A DNA stretch of 64,000 bases from Cryptomeria japonica (taxonomy: Eukaryota; Streptophyta; Pinopsida; Cupressales; Cupressaceae), in assembly GCF_030272615.1 (NCBI RefSeq), contig NC_081410.1:191851619-191915618 (forward strand). The letters run 5' to 3'. Positions 11,223 through 23,020 of this stretch are shown here, piece after piece (position 1 is the first letter of the stretch; each line of letters starts with the position of its first letter). The notes beneath the pieces were generated by a model. The model made no database searches and was not told the origin of the DNA. It saw only the letters and a list, made by a program, of their open reading frames with translations. Both the position numbers and the translations under genes were made by a program.

Positions 11223-12545
11223 TCTTCACTAGCTATCCCGATGTCCATTAAATTCCCTTTGATTTATACTATCACCATAGGCTGTCCTGAAGCATAAACT
11301 CCATGCTGACACTCTCCATTGGCATTAGTTGTCCTGAACTAAAAGACCTCACGCCACTTACCCACTTATTGGGATGACCACCACTATCAACATAGTAAAA
11401 GTGTGCTAGAATGATAGAATAAGTCATTCCGATGACATACTGTTTGCCTCCCTTCATCGACATAGGTATTCTGAAAGTACAAATCCATGGTGACAGGGTA
11501 CATTGACATAGGTATTCCAAACTCACAACTCCACAATGACAAACCCCATCGGCATAGATTATAACGATGCTCTAACCAAAAGGTCAACCCTTTTTTTTCT
11601 CTATCGGCATACCTTGGTCTATCAGCATACGGAAAATATGTTAAATTGACTGAATAACTTATACCAATGAGACACAATCAAACTCCCTTTATTAGCATAG
11701 CTATCCCAAAGCACATACCCATCAAAATAGTTAACATTGTCGGATTAGCATTTGGACTCTATCCCATCAAAACAAACTATTTTGATGACTCATCTTGAAC
11801 TTGCATCAGCATAGTTACTCTGGCACTGAACTCCAACGACTTCCTCCATATCGGCATATGTTATTCTGATGATCAAACTCCATGGTGACAATGTTCATTG
11901 GCATAGTTATTCCAAGATGCACATCCATCGGAATAGCTAACACTATCGGCATAGAGGAAATTAATCATTCCAAGTTCAAAAGCTACTCTGATACACCTAC
12001 TCAATCTTCTTATCACCATAACTATTCTGATATGATGATATCGGAGTAGTTAGTTCTATCGGTATTACTAAAAAATGTTGCTCCGCCTTTGTTAGTTATC
12101 CCGATGTGTAGCACAAACTTTGTGATCATTATTACTATCTTGATCTGACATAATACCAAGGAGACTCCTCATGACCTGAAATCGGTATAGTTATCCCGAT
12201 AGGATCACTTGAGCAACATAACACTTGATCGATATAATATATCAAAGTCTTGTCGATATACATGATTTGTTGTTTTCACAACACCAGCTTTAGGACATCC
12301 ATATAAGAACTTCATAGACACATCATACGGCATTGTGGGAGTCTACAAAAATTCATCAACATGATCCATCAACCTGATCCAACAACCTGATCACTGTGAT
12401 CTCTCCTACTACATATGTAGCTTGGTTGACATTCCTTTGAAACCTCATCATCTTGTATCAACTCTGCCAACATGAACTAATCTGCTACAACTTCTCAGCC
12501 CTACACACACATATGTTGACATCAATGACAACTTCAATGCCAACA
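11223..12545 (+). repeat. S1 LTR second part with degenerate inverted-repeat words
   Basis: Continuation of solo LTR S1 after copia B. From about 11230 to 12260 it is crowded with variants of ATCGGCATAG and TATCCCGAT (for example near 11231, 11604, 11852, 11946, 12042, 12107, 12181), whose ends are mutually complementary. No coding sequence is supported. Confidence 0.65.
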
Positions 12546-12882
12546 TCCCTAAGATCCAATGGTAGAGATTAAAGCAATCTAATGGATGAGATTCTTTGCA
12601 CAACCCATTAGGATTGTGGCTAGAAGTTTTTTATGGAAATTAAAATAATTAATTATGACTAGAATCATGTTGTGGGACCATGATGTTAGGTACCCATAAC
12701 TCGGTGAAATTTAAATATATATTATATTAAAGATATATATTTATATATACACACATATGCATATATATATATACACATAAAAATATAAAAATATAATATA
12801 TATTTATTTATATTAAAAAATATAAATATATATAAAATATATATATTTATATATTTATTAATATAAATAAATACATAAATAT
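12546..12882. other. CACTA middle segment
   Basis: Short stretch between solo LTR S1 and gypsy A. Its second half (about 12705-12882) is a TATA/TAAATA low-complexity run. No gene seen. The last 37 bp recur exactly on the far side of element A. Confidence 0.7.
12846..12882 (+). repeat. 37-bp direct repeat flanking gypsy A, left copy
   Basis: Identical to 25591-25627. The left copy ends at the LTR boundary. It includes the AATAT that serves as a 5-bp target duplication (12878-12882 and 25577-25581). Confidence 0.85.
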
Positions 12883-14540
12883 TGTGTAGGGGAAAAAGTT
12901 AGACTAAGTATGGAAACCCTAATCCCACTCTCATACACACTCATGGAATATGAAAGAGCCTAGGGAGGTAACGCACGTTGGCTACTTCTTATGAGAAAGA
13001 GAGAGTCATGGATTACCTCTTAGGTTTTCTATTCCTTTGTTGTAAATGAGAGAGAGGAATGATGCAAAATGCAATCTAACCTAGAAAGCAAGTAACCAAA
13101 CAAATCCTAATCTTAGAATGCATATCAAAGAACAACTAATACACTTCTAAAAATTATAGATCAAAAGGCAAAATCAAAAGTGCACCTGTGTCTAAAATCT
13201 GAGCAGAAATCTCCGGGACCAGGGTGCCACGCCACTGTCTTGATTCTGCAATTTGGGAACTGCAACTGAGAGGAGGGATTCTGAGACCTGTGAATTACTT
13301 TTTTGCAAGGTCATGCTAATAGAGGGAAGGACCAAGGCGCCATGCCCCTATCCTGGGTAGGACCAAGGTGCCACACCCCTTTCCTTGGCAGGGTTTTTGC
13401 ACTTCTGAAGTTATTGAGTGATGTAGATGCCTGTTCCAGACATGTACCTGCTTCCAGATTCCTGTTTCTGCACCTACAATTTGAAAAGGGGAGGTTTGGG
13501 GTGTCTATATAGGGTTTTCCATAGTCAAAGCCCCGTTTTAGTGATTTCCACCTCCATGAATAGCTGATAATGTACTGAAAAATGTGTGTTCAAGAACCTT
13601 GTGTATATGCAAGATTCTAAGAATGAAAGTAAACAAACTAGAGCAACCCTAAAGAGTAAACCCTAATTGCTTATAATTGACAAATTAAATTCTCTAAATC
13701 CATAATGCAAAGTGATCTAAAGCATGAATATGAATCAAAATGAAGCTTATGAAAATATCTGAAAACAACATGAAACCATACCCAACCCCAAGGGAGAGGT
13801 ACAAGCCAATCGTCAGTCAGTGATCTCCTATTGTTCTTCTACATCTTCAAAAGCCCCCAATTGATGAAATGATACTTGATGAATGTTTGATGGATGAATG
13901 TTGGATGTTGTAGAATACTTCAAAGATCTACTCTTTCACTACAAAGAAGGCTCTAATACTCCAAAAACTTGTTCTTAGATTCTTTGAAGAAGACCCTTTC
14001 AAATGAAGAAAGAGAGTTCTTAACTATGAAACCCTAGATCTTAATTCCATGTTTAGGCTGAACTAGGATTTGAATTTCTTGCTGATATTTTTGGGTTAAG
14101 CATTATCATATCATAGGATTGTGCTCCCAAAATTTTGAGAAAAAAGTCACAGACCATGTGCAGTCTCGCCACGATCCGACCAACTTTTCACCATTTTTTT
14201 TAGGGTCATTAGATATGATGATATTAGAGTGCATCCCAAAGTTATAGCTGATTTCAAGATGTTTTGATATGTGAAATTACGCCTAAACGATCGAAATAAG
14301 ACATAATTAGGGTTTATGATTAAATGATTCATTGGAGGAATAATATGAAAAGGGGCACACTTAGGGTAAAGGGCCCAACTTTGTAATGTGATGAGACATA
14401 ACCTTAGATTTAATTAAATTAATTAATTAAATACTTAAAGGGGAATGAAAAATGCAAGATACAAAACACACTAAGGCGGGTGCTAACCTAAGTGTGAAAT
14501 TGTAACACCCTAGCAAGGGTGTACAATTTACGACACTACA
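12883..14540 (-). repeat. gypsy A 3' LTR
   Basis: 1658 bp. Similar to 23950-25576 and, more distantly, to the LTRs of F and H (shared ends, shared 'GGGTTTCATA...AAGAGCTCTC' promoter region, shared hairpin module at 14127-14207). GC-rich GGACCA..GCC words occur at about 13215-13240 and 13330-13385. Confidence 0.93.
14127..14207 (-). promoter_or_regulatory. Tat hairpin module in A 3' LTR
   Basis: Minus-strand copy of a module also found in F, H and G: an A/T-rich arm, then a GACC-type stem around a GC-rich loop, then the complementary arm. The right-LTR copy lies at 25161-25241 with stem GACCATG/CATGGTC. Confidence 0.75.
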
Positions 14541-14557
14541 TTTATCTCCCACTTTAG
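14541..14557 (-). promoter_or_regulatory. gypsy A polypurine tract
   Basis: Minus strand CTAAAGTGGGAGATAAA directly before the 3' LTR. Nearly identical to the tracts of G (52728-52744) and D (57547-57563). Confidence 0.85.
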
Positions 14558-15538
14558 TAGTCATATGACACTACGTGCATATGCAAACTAAAGTACATAA
14601 AAGTAAACATCATTTGAAAAAGGATATATCCATAAGTTGTCGAATGAAGCCCCCAACAGTATTTGCATTACACAGTTAGGAACTACACCCTACAAAACCA
14701 CATGTTAGATCACAAAATCACCTAATGCTTACTAAGGAAGGAAATGAAATTCATAGGTAGCAATATGCCCTCCCCCTATTTCAACTTGCTTATTTATGAG
14801 GTGAAACAAGGTATCATGTTTTCCACGGTGAATTGTGATAAAGATCATGATGAAGAAAGTTCACAAAAAGGCTTGATTACTCATCCAAGCACATTATGGA
14901 ACTAACGCAGAATGAGAGGGTGAACTAACGATTCCAATGCCACCAACGGTGCGAGAATCGGAGCTTTCTAGCTCAAGATATGATAGATTAAAGAAAAAGT
15001 GCAAAAATTAGGGTTTTAACTTAAAAACATAAAGTCAAAAAAGTGCATAACACATAAATATGAAAATGACACCTTCATTGTCACTTTCTAACTTTTTTTC
15101 ACTATTCACTACAGAGGATCCCACATACAAGCCATCATGCCTTGACGCCAACCTGAGTGACCCACGCGAATGGGGTCCCTATGCCAATTCCTACTCAGCG
15201 GCCCACTGCTTGATCAGGTGATTTGATTTCCCGTTGACTGCATTTAACTTTGTCATGTTTTCATAGTTTTCAGAAGTGATGATGTCATCAGCTAGTTCGA
15301 GTCAGGGCCCACACTTTGGACACCTAGGGGTCCTAGGGTACCCTGGTCCTCCTAGGGCACCATGGTCCCTATGGGCGCCATGGTCCATACAGGGCACCCT
15401 AGTTCCTATACGGGGTGCCAACATCGACACTAGATTAGGCAATGAATGATAGGAATGATAGAATTATTGCTTTGATTTAATGATGACAAATAATTGATCA
15501 ATTACTGATGAGAGATTTCTTTGCATTTTGTAGACACT
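14558..15538. other. gypsy A 3' non-coding region
   Basis: No gene seen. At about 15300-15425 several GC-rich copies of GGGNGCC..TGGTCC occur, the same words that form tandem fold-back units in the LTRs of F and G. Confidence 0.6.
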
Positions 15539-17620
15539 ACCGTACATTCGCAAGCATACCACTAGTCTCACCTTTCAGAGCCTTCAAGAGAAGATCCCGA
15601 GACTGGTAGCAGGAGAGAGGTATTTGCTACATGCAATGGGTTTGTGGGATGTGATGACCATGTCGGCCATCCAGTTCCATTCTGCTATGTTGATGGTGCT
15701 GATGGAGAGGTGGGATGTAGATACTTTGACATTCTCACTACCAGTGGGGGAGATGACGATCACCCTAGAGGATGTATACCGCATTCTATGCCTACCCATC
15801 AGAGGAGAGACTGTTAGATATTGATCTGGCCGCACAAAGGAGGATTATAGGAGAGAGAAGGTATACATTATGGGGAGAGTGATATGCAGTGAGATGAGGG
15901 GTCACATTATGGTCAGCTAGCTCCTACACCCTACAGGAGAGGTTCCATTAGTGACGTGACTCATGATTGTGACACTTGCATTAGTTGTGTGCCCAAATGG
16001 GCATGACATACATATGCATGAAGGATTCATCTACACCATACAAGCCATGGAGAGACACATGAGAGTATGCTCTTGGGGTTAGAGTATGCTTGCACATCTC
16101 TATCATGACCTTGGAGAGTATGTGTTTGGACAGGGATGCAGCCTTATGACATGCACACTACTATAGGTGTGGATGTTTGAGCATATCACATGCACTAGAC
16201 CTAGTGGAGCCCCTATAGAGTTGGTCCCAGAGCAGCCTAGGGTATAAGCTTATCCTCTTACCCATGAGTAGTGATTCAATGATATCTTGTATTAGAGGTT
16301 GAGCATGGAGAGATTGACAGCGAGCAAGATCATATGGAGACTGTACCTCAGGATGCCCATGTGGGTAGGGCTACGCAGACAGATGTTTGGCATGCAGAGG
16401 AACTGTCTACTAGAGGGATGATATAGCCACATAGTTGTTCCTTTCTACTTTGATCGAGTTTGGCGGCAGTTTGGGTTCGAGCAGTGTGTTCCTACTGATG
16501 TGCCAATATACATTCGACACTCACAAGTGATGTTGAGGCTATGAGTCATTCCTAGGCCTGCAAGTGAGGAGATCAACATCACAGATTTAGATGGGTTAGA
16601 TCAGGACATAGTGATAGATTATAGAGATTATTTAGGCGCGCACCGACGATACATCACATGGTGGAGGAGGACATACCTTGGAGCCATCTTCCTAGTAGAC
16701 TTCCCTAGAGGGAACCCTGGACCATGGAGATAGGCAGGCGACAAAGAGGGATCTGATGCATCCAAGGAGGATTCAGATGATAAGGGTGATGACACAAAGG
16801 AGGCGAAGCTGGAGGTGATCCTGATACCAGAGAGGGAGATCGGGATGGAGATGAGGATGAGGATGAGGATGAGGATGAGGATGAGGATAAGGATGAGGAC
16901 AAGGACAAGGAGGTGGTGGAGGATGAGGAGGAGGAGGAGGAGGATGAGTTAGGTGTGGTTCATCACTCCAGAGAGGGTACTAGAGCCATATATCCATTGA
17001 GTCTCCCATGACAGGCAAAGAGGGGTTCCATAAGGGGTCCTGATCTTGATCCTCATCAGCCTATACCGACTATATAGAGACAGTACAAGTGGGGAGAGCC
17101 TAGTGGATCCCAGGCTCAGGAAGTCACTATCCCCGATCCTCATTGGCAAGAGGGAGATCCAGGTAATGTGCTCTGTTATTGATTAACATATGCATTCTAC
17201 CTACTTTAGATTTGATGATATAGAATGTTACTGATGAAAAGCTTCTCTCTATCTGGTAGCTAGCATCTAGGAGTTGCGTTCTCTGATTCAGAATGTAGTG
17301 ACAGACCTTATTGTGACTGCACACATAGAAATACCACACAGATCCCAGAGGAGTGCAGGACATCGTGAGGACCTTTTCTCCCCTATTCAGATGGAGGTGG
17401 AGGACCTACGAGACAGATTATGATAGATAGAGTGTGATCTAGCGGCGACGCAGACAGAGATAGCCACATACCGAGGGATCATGATGGAGAGAGATCACAG
17501 GAGCTCCTCATGGAGTCACTCACTGTCTGTATCATGATACACCCCCATGGGGCCACCTGCATGGATAGATCAGGAGGGGGCATCTAGCCACTATCCTCCT
17601 CCTACTAGTCCTAGGGATAT
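15539..17620 (+). pseudogene. Plant mobile domain (PMD)-like frame, antisense inside gypsy A
   Basis: On the + strand, opposite to A's pol. From about 15539 it reads SLQEKIPRLVAGERYLLHAM, GLWDVMTMSAIQFHSAML, MVLMERWDVDTLTFSLPVGE and MTITLEDVYRILCLPIRGET, then with stops the LAHLYHDLGEYVFGQG and WMFEHITCTRPSGAPIELV blocks typical of the plant mobile domain family. An acidic Glu/Asp run is encoded at about 16840-16950. The tail reads TYRGIMMERDHRSSS before a stop near 17540. PMD proteins are transposon-associated; their role in retroelements is unknown. Numerous stops mean it is not expressed intact. Confidence 0.8.
16846..16950 (+). repeat. GATGAG-type trinucleotide-rich tract
   Basis: Low-complexity GAT/GAG run encoding an acidic stretch in the PMD frame. 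The serine-rich minus-strand reading is only its mirror. Confidence 0.85.
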
Positions 17621-18201
17621 GAGATGATTTTGATGTACAGATGTATATATGATAACACTCATGATTATGTTATTTGTAATGCTTAAACAATGTACACATT
17701 ACTTAGATTAGAGGTAACATATTCAGTAATGAGCATGTATATTTGATTTAATTTCCATGTGATTGATTTCTCAATACTTCATGATTATATTGATACATGT
17801 GTGATTTAATTAAATAACTAAGTATTTAATCAAATGCTATAGTGATGATGTAAAAGAAGAATGTATTAAGCATGAGAACTATATGACTAATGTGATTTAA
17901 TTAACCCTAATTAAACACAACATGATATAATTCTACTTAACACATAAGAAATTGTATAATAAGCTAACACATATGAAATGTAAATCCATTACAATTTACA
18001 TAAAAAGAATCCAAGACAAACAATACAGTAATGAAACATGCTTGTTAAGAATGAAGTAATGTAGGCCAAACAATATAAAAACCGTTTAATCTTACATACT
18101 TTAATAAAGACATGCTAACATATTACCCAATTTTGAAGAAAAAGATATAGAGAGAGAACATAAAGAAGACTAGAAAGAGAGAGAGAGAGAGAAAAAAAGA
18201 A
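17621..18201. other. Spacer between antisense PMD frame and pol
   Basis: A/T-rich, no gene seen. A (GA)n-like tract lies at about 18174-18192. It separates the convergently arranged PMD frame (+) and integrase (minus). Confidence 0.6.
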
Positions 18202-19345
18202 CTAGGCATAGTTTCTAAGAAGGTGCATAGTATTTATGGGTTCCTTGAGAGGCGTACCTTCCACATCTTCTATCCTATAAGCACCTGATCCATAGACCTC
18301 CATGATGATGTATGGTCCAAGCCAATTAGGACTGGACTTTCCTTTCTCCTTAGGTAAGACATTCACGTTGCATTGATTCTCATAAAGGACTAAGTCCCCT
18401 ACCGAGAAGAAACGTTGAATAACCTTATCATTGTAGCTTCGTTGCGAAGTTTAATGATACTCTTGAATATGTTCCAGGGCATTGATACGTCATTCATCAA
18501 GCATCTCAAGTTGTTGAAGTCTTTTCTCTCTATAGGAATCATCATCCACTATACCCTTAAGAGAAACTCTTAAAGAAGGAATTTCTAACTCCAAAGGCAT
18601 AATGGTGTCAACACCATAAACAAGATTATAAGGAGTACAACCCATAGCAACACGTACACTCATGCGATAAGCCCACAAAGCATAGGTTAATTGAGTATGC
18701 CAATCCTTACCATGCTTGTTTACATTCTTTCAAAGACTTTGTTCAATTATCCTATTAGAAGACTCAGCTTGACCATTTGATTCAGGATAATAAGGTGTAG
18801 AAAATTTATGTTGAATATGATATTTCTCGAGAAACTTTTTCACATCCTTATTTTTTGAATGACATTCCATTATCTGAAACTAAGGCAGAAGGTATCCCAA
18901 ATTGAGAAAAGATGTTTTCTAAAATGAATTGACAAATTACTTCAATGGTAGTGGATCTAAGAGGACCGACTTCCACCCACTTTGTAAAGTAATCAGTAGC
19001 AGTTATGATGAAAGTATGTCCTTGAGATGAAAGAGGAGATATTTTACCAATGAGATCCATACCCCATGTGGAAAAAGGCCAAGATGCTACCTATGATAGA
19101 AGCTCTTCAGAAGGAGCATGAATCAAATTGCTATGTTGATGACACTAACGACATCGTTTAACAAATGCAAAGGAATCCTTTTCCATGGTTTACTAATAAT
19201 ACCCCATTCAGAGCAATCTCTGAACTAAAGACCTACCCCCAAAATGCCCCCCACAAGCACCTGAATGCACTTCTTCGAGAGTGATAGGGACCTCAACCTT
19301 GTTTAAGAATCAAAGGAGAAGACCATTATAACCCCTCCTATAGTG
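18202..19345 (-). pseudogene. gypsy A integrase
   Basis: Minus strand from about 19345: HHCC zinc region (EVHSGACGGHFGG ... KRC, CHQH) with stops, then the core MDLIGKISPLSSQGHTFIIT, ATDYFTKWVE (first catalytic Asp) and QFGIPSALVSDNGMSF (second Asp). Around 18848 the frame is broken. The C-terminal part reads GCTPYNLVYGVDTIMPLELEI, then a segment ending GTPLKEPINTMHLLRNYA with the stop at 18202-18204. It would insert the cDNA; here it is interrupted at several points. Confidence 0.9.
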
Positions 19346-19381
19346 AACATTAGAAAGGATAATGTATCTAGCAGCCAATTT

Positions 19382-19690
19382 TCAAACCCTAGCCCTAGTA
19401 TTCTTATTCACAAAATCTGGAAAGGTACCATCACTCAAATATCTTACGACATGCGAGTACCATTCATTAGAATCTATAATACAACAATATGCCACATCAC
19501 CAGGGTTATCAGCAATATCCGGGGAAGTAAGGTTGTGAATGGTGAATTGAAGATCTACCATGGGGTCCTCTAGAGACACAAGAGAGGTGACACATGCCAT
19601 CACATCAACATGTCGATTATCTTTTCGAGGAACGGGCTCCATGGTGTAAGAATTGAATTTTTGTAACAAGGATAAAGCTAGATCTTTATA
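19382..19690 (-). pseudogene. gypsy A RNase H-integrase connector
   Basis: EPVPRKDNRHVDVMACVTSL matches the conserved 'I.R..N..AD.LA..AS' block at the end of the second RNase H of Tat polyproteins (here HVDVMACVTS). It then becomes a variable connector up to the zinc region. A stop separates it from the upstream frame. Confidence 0.8.
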
Positions 19691-20653
19691 TTATGATAAT
19701 TTATCTTGTTTATCTTGATAAACTCCTATCACTTGTCTTATGATTAGTTGAGAATCTCCAAAAATATGTAGATTCTTCACACTCAACACCAAGGTTGCTT
19801 TAATTCCAGCTATAAGAGCTTCATATTTAGTAATGTTGTTGGTACATAAGAAATTGAGACAATATGATAAAGGAATAGACTTTTTAGGAGAAATTAAACC
19901 AACCCCTACCCCCGATCTTGTACGACACTTAGAGTCGTCAAAGTACAGTTCCCAAGTCTCATCAACCTCAATGGAAAGAATGTATTCATCAGGAAAAGAC
20001 TCTAGATTAGGTAGGGAGAAGGGTGAAGGAGCATCAACTAAATGATCAGTCAACACTTGACCCTTTATTGCCTTTTGTGAGACAAACTTAAGGTCAAACT
20101 TGGTCAACATCATAACCCACTTAGCTAAGCGTTTGTAAAGATCGATTTTGGAGAAAAGATGTTTAAGAGGATCAAATTTAATGATAACATGAATATCAGC
20201 ATTCAAGAGATGATGCCTCAATTTTTGGGTTGCAAAGACCAAAGCAAGGCACTGTCTCTCTATCATAGAATATCAGACTTCGTAATCGAGTAGAGTGCGG
20301 CTTATGTAATAAACTAGGCATTTTCTACCATCCTTATCACATTGTGCCAATAAGGCCGCAAGAGCTTGAGGGGAAGCAACGATGTATAGAAGAAAAGGCT
20401 TAGTAGGATCATCAGGTTGAAGAATAGGAAGATTGGCCAAATAGGTTTTTAGGTCTTTAAATGCTTGACAACAATCCTCATTCCATTGGAAAGTGATATT
20501 CTTCTTAAGCAATTGTGTGAAGGGAAAGGTAGGATCTGCAAGTTGAGAGATGAACCTACGAATAGCTTGGATCTTTCCTTGCAGACTTTTTAGTTGAGAA
20601 ACATTCTTAGAAGGTGGCATGTTCATAATAGCATCTATCTTTTCTGTGTCCAC
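19691..20653 (-). pseudogene. gypsy A RNase H and second (archaeal-type) RNase H
   Basis: The first RNase H or connection region reads PFLLYIVASPQALAALLAQC, KCLVYYISRTL, then after a TGA near 20270 MIERQCLALVFATQKLRHHL and KAIKGQVLTDHLVDA. The second domain reads WELYFDDSKCRTRSGVGVGL, NNITKYEALIAGIKATL and HIFGDSQLIIRQV, an archaeal-type RNase H as in Tat elements. The catalytic Asp residues of FDDS and GDSQ remain, but the Glu expected in 'NNEAEYEAL' is Lys, which should abolish activity. Degrades RNA in RNA-DNA hybrids and may process the PPT. Confidence 0.9.
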
Positions 20654-21264
20654 CTCAACACCATGATGTGAAACTATGAATCCTAATAGTTTTCCACTAT
20701 CTACACCAAAAACACATTTTCAAGGATTCAAACACATGTTATACTTACGAATTCTCTCAAAGATTTGACGAAGGATCTTAACATGATTTGTATGAAGGAC
20801 GGATTTGGCTAAGATGTCATCAACTAATCTTCTAAGGTCTTATGCATATAGCCATGAAAAATGAGAGTCATAGCATGTTGATAGGTTGTGCTTGCATTTT
20901 TCAGTCCAAAAGGCATCACAATCCAACAAAACGTACCCCAAGGAGTGGTGAAAGAAGTCTTATATTGATCTTGGGGATTGATGAAAATTTTATTATATCT
21001 TGAGAAACCATCCATAAAGGATAGTAAGGAATGCCCTGCTATTGAATCCACTATCATATCGATATTCGGGAGGGGAAAGTCATCTTTTAAAGAGGCCTTG
21101 TTCAAATCATGAAAATTAGTACACATCCTAATCTTGTTTTTAGCTTTAGCCACCGCCACAATGTTTGAAATCCATGGGGAATAATTGATAGGATGAATGA
21201 ATCCAACATCCAACAATTTTTCAATCTTAGCTTTAACAAGTAATGCCACTTTGGGGTGAATCTT
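20654..21264 (-). pseudogene. gypsy A reverse transcriptase
   Basis: VKAKIEKLLDVGFIHPINYS, WISNIVAVAKAKNKIRMCTN, FHDLNKASLKDDFPLPNIDM, FMDGFSRYNKIFI and TPWGTFCWIVMPFGLKNA are canonical gypsy RT blocks with the first catalytic Asp in FMDG. At 20824-20827 one base is missing in the Tyr codon of the catalytic box, so VDDILA continues in another frame; 'NP.KCVFGV' follows near 20720, and then the connection domain. A frameshift at the catalytic box makes RT inactive. Confidence 0.92.
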
Positions 21265-22590
21265 TCAAATCTTTTGCTTCACAGGTTTAGCATCAGGAAC
21301 TAGGACAATGTTATGAGTGACAATTTTAGGATCTATGCCAGGCATGTCAAAATATGTCCAAGCAAAGATCTTAGGGAATTCATGTAACAATTCAGCATAT
21401 TGTTTTTGTTCTTCTTTGTCAAGACATTTCTCTATCTTGATGATCTTATCTTCAACACAAGGATCCATCTTGATATCAATGGTGTCATTTATTAGGAGAT
21501 TGCTTTGTTGAGGAGCATCTCTCAATTGAGGAAATTCTTTAACTATCTCATCATTATTTCTTTCCTTCCCAAAGTAAGCTTCCACATTTAAACAATAGGG
21601 AAAACTATGATCATGGTGATAACGAGGAAGGTTGTCATAAGCTCCCAAGAATTCAGCTAAGGAATCATTGGTAGAAAAAGCATCCAAAGCAAAGACACAA
21701 GAAGGGTCAAAGTCAATATACTCTGGATATTTTAGTGAAAGAGAAGTAGAAATGACATTAACACTAATAGATGGTCCCTTATAGGCTTTAGTATGCTTGA
21801 AAGGATCATAACCAAGCCCAAATGTCATATCACAAAAGTTATTTTTCAAGGGAACTTTAATCCCTTGTTCTTGAGCACCATATCCACTTCCATTATATCC
21901 ACACCTAGCCAAGATATGAAAACCAGGACCATAAAGGTTAGTCATTTTTGAAGAAGAAGGAGGATTTTCAAAAAGTGAAGGATCAAAATCCTCTAAGCCA
22001 GAGACTAAGGGAGATGAAATCTAAGAAGCTACCACAAAGTTATTACTCAATGGCCCAGATAAAGTAGATAGCTTTTTAGGTTCTTCTTCTTCTTTCTTCT
22101 TTTCGACCTTGGGTTCTCTAGGGGGAATTTTGTATTCCCCTACAAAAGTAGGATTGAAATCAAGGGATCCCCAATCATCTTCTACAAGAATCTATTCAAG
22201 AGAGAAAGTACTCTCAATCATAGAGTCAGGATGAGAATATTCTTCCTCAAGAACTTTAGGTCCACTTGAGGAAGCATCGGGGATCGATCCAAATATGGGA
22301 GACAAGTTTGATGAACTATTCTCACTAATCAAAGTATAAACTTAAGAAGAATTGTCTAAGATAATTGGGGAAGAATTGATTGAAGAGGATTTAGAAATTG
22401 ATGTTTGTAAACAAGCCTAAAATCTCGTGTCTCCTAACAAGGTATATGTTATATTGTTGTGAATGAATTTGATTTGCCTATGCAATGTAGAGGGAACAAC
22501 TTGCATGCTATGAATCCAAGGTCTTCCTAGAAACAAGTTGTATGTCAACTCTCTAGACATAACATGAATAGGAGTAGGTAAAGTAATAGG
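21265..22590 (-). pseudogene. gypsy A protease tail, G-patch-like segment and RT lead-in
   Basis: Continues from protease with LTYNLFLGRPWIHSMQVVPS, then an acidic linker with stops (for example near 22402 and 22022). The open part 21945-21265 begins MTNLYGPGFHILARCGYNGS and has the glycine-rich GYGAQEQGIKVPL ... FGLGY pattern of the G-patch-like motif seen in Tat polyproteins. It ends PGIDPKIVTHNIVLVPDAKP, the approach to RT. F carries the same segment intact at 40497-40650. Confidence 0.85.
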
Positions 22591-23020
22591 ACCTACCTAA
22601 ATAGGCAAGGTGATGATACCTAGTGAAGATTTAGCAACATTATCAAAGCCAAAGATAGTGAGAGAATCAAGCTTGATAAGAGATGTATCAACATTGATTT
22701 TATGTAACAAGTTAATGCTACAAACATTAAAGCAAAACCCATTGTCCACTAATGTTCGTCTTATTGTGCTATCATTTATGATAACCACAATCATCAAGGG
22801 ATCATATTGTTGTTGAATTTCACTAGAAGGTAGCTCATCTTGTGTAAACACAATCTGAGCCTTAGGTGATGTAATAGAGTGAATCAAGGAAGCCATATTA
22901 TTGGATGTCACTGCGGGTGGGACATTCAATGTTTTCAAGGCATCTTGTAACATTCCATGATGTGTCAAGGAAGTTTGAAGAAAATCCCAAGGGATATCTT
23001 GGTAGGAGTAGCTTTAAGTT
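22591..23020 (-). pseudogene. gypsy A aspartic protease
   Basis: AQIVFTQDELPSSEIQQQYD, PLMIVVIINDSTIRRTLVDN and CSINLLHKINVD, with FDNVAKSSLGIITLPI. The active-site triplet is DNG, a variant seen in Tat-lineage elements, in place of DTG or DSG. About 80% of positions match F's protease by eye. It is the upstream partner of the RT polyprotein; a frameshift separates it from the N-terminal part. Confidence 0.88.

Larger units (their letters stand above)
2776..12545 (+). mobile_element. Solo LTR S1 (copia-type), split by copia B
   Basis: Starts TGTTGG at 2776 and ends CCAACA at 12545, a TG...CA inverted terminus, with flanks GCCCT (2771-2775) and TCCCT (12546-12550), a 4-of-5 target duplication. 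Its net length without copia B is about 3.18 kb. No internal retroelement domain is present, hence a solo LTR. Its ends and the early 'ACTGAGAGGGGGGGTGAATCAG' type segment resemble the LTRs of copia B and S3. A transcript-leader-like segment with 'GAGAAAAACCCATGATGGGG' near 2951 matches the LTR of B in style. Confidence 0.75.

Noticed and set aside
16705-16908. Serine-run reading frame on the minus strand
   Set aside because: Mirror of the GATGAG tract that encodes the acidic part of the PMD frame; no independent support.
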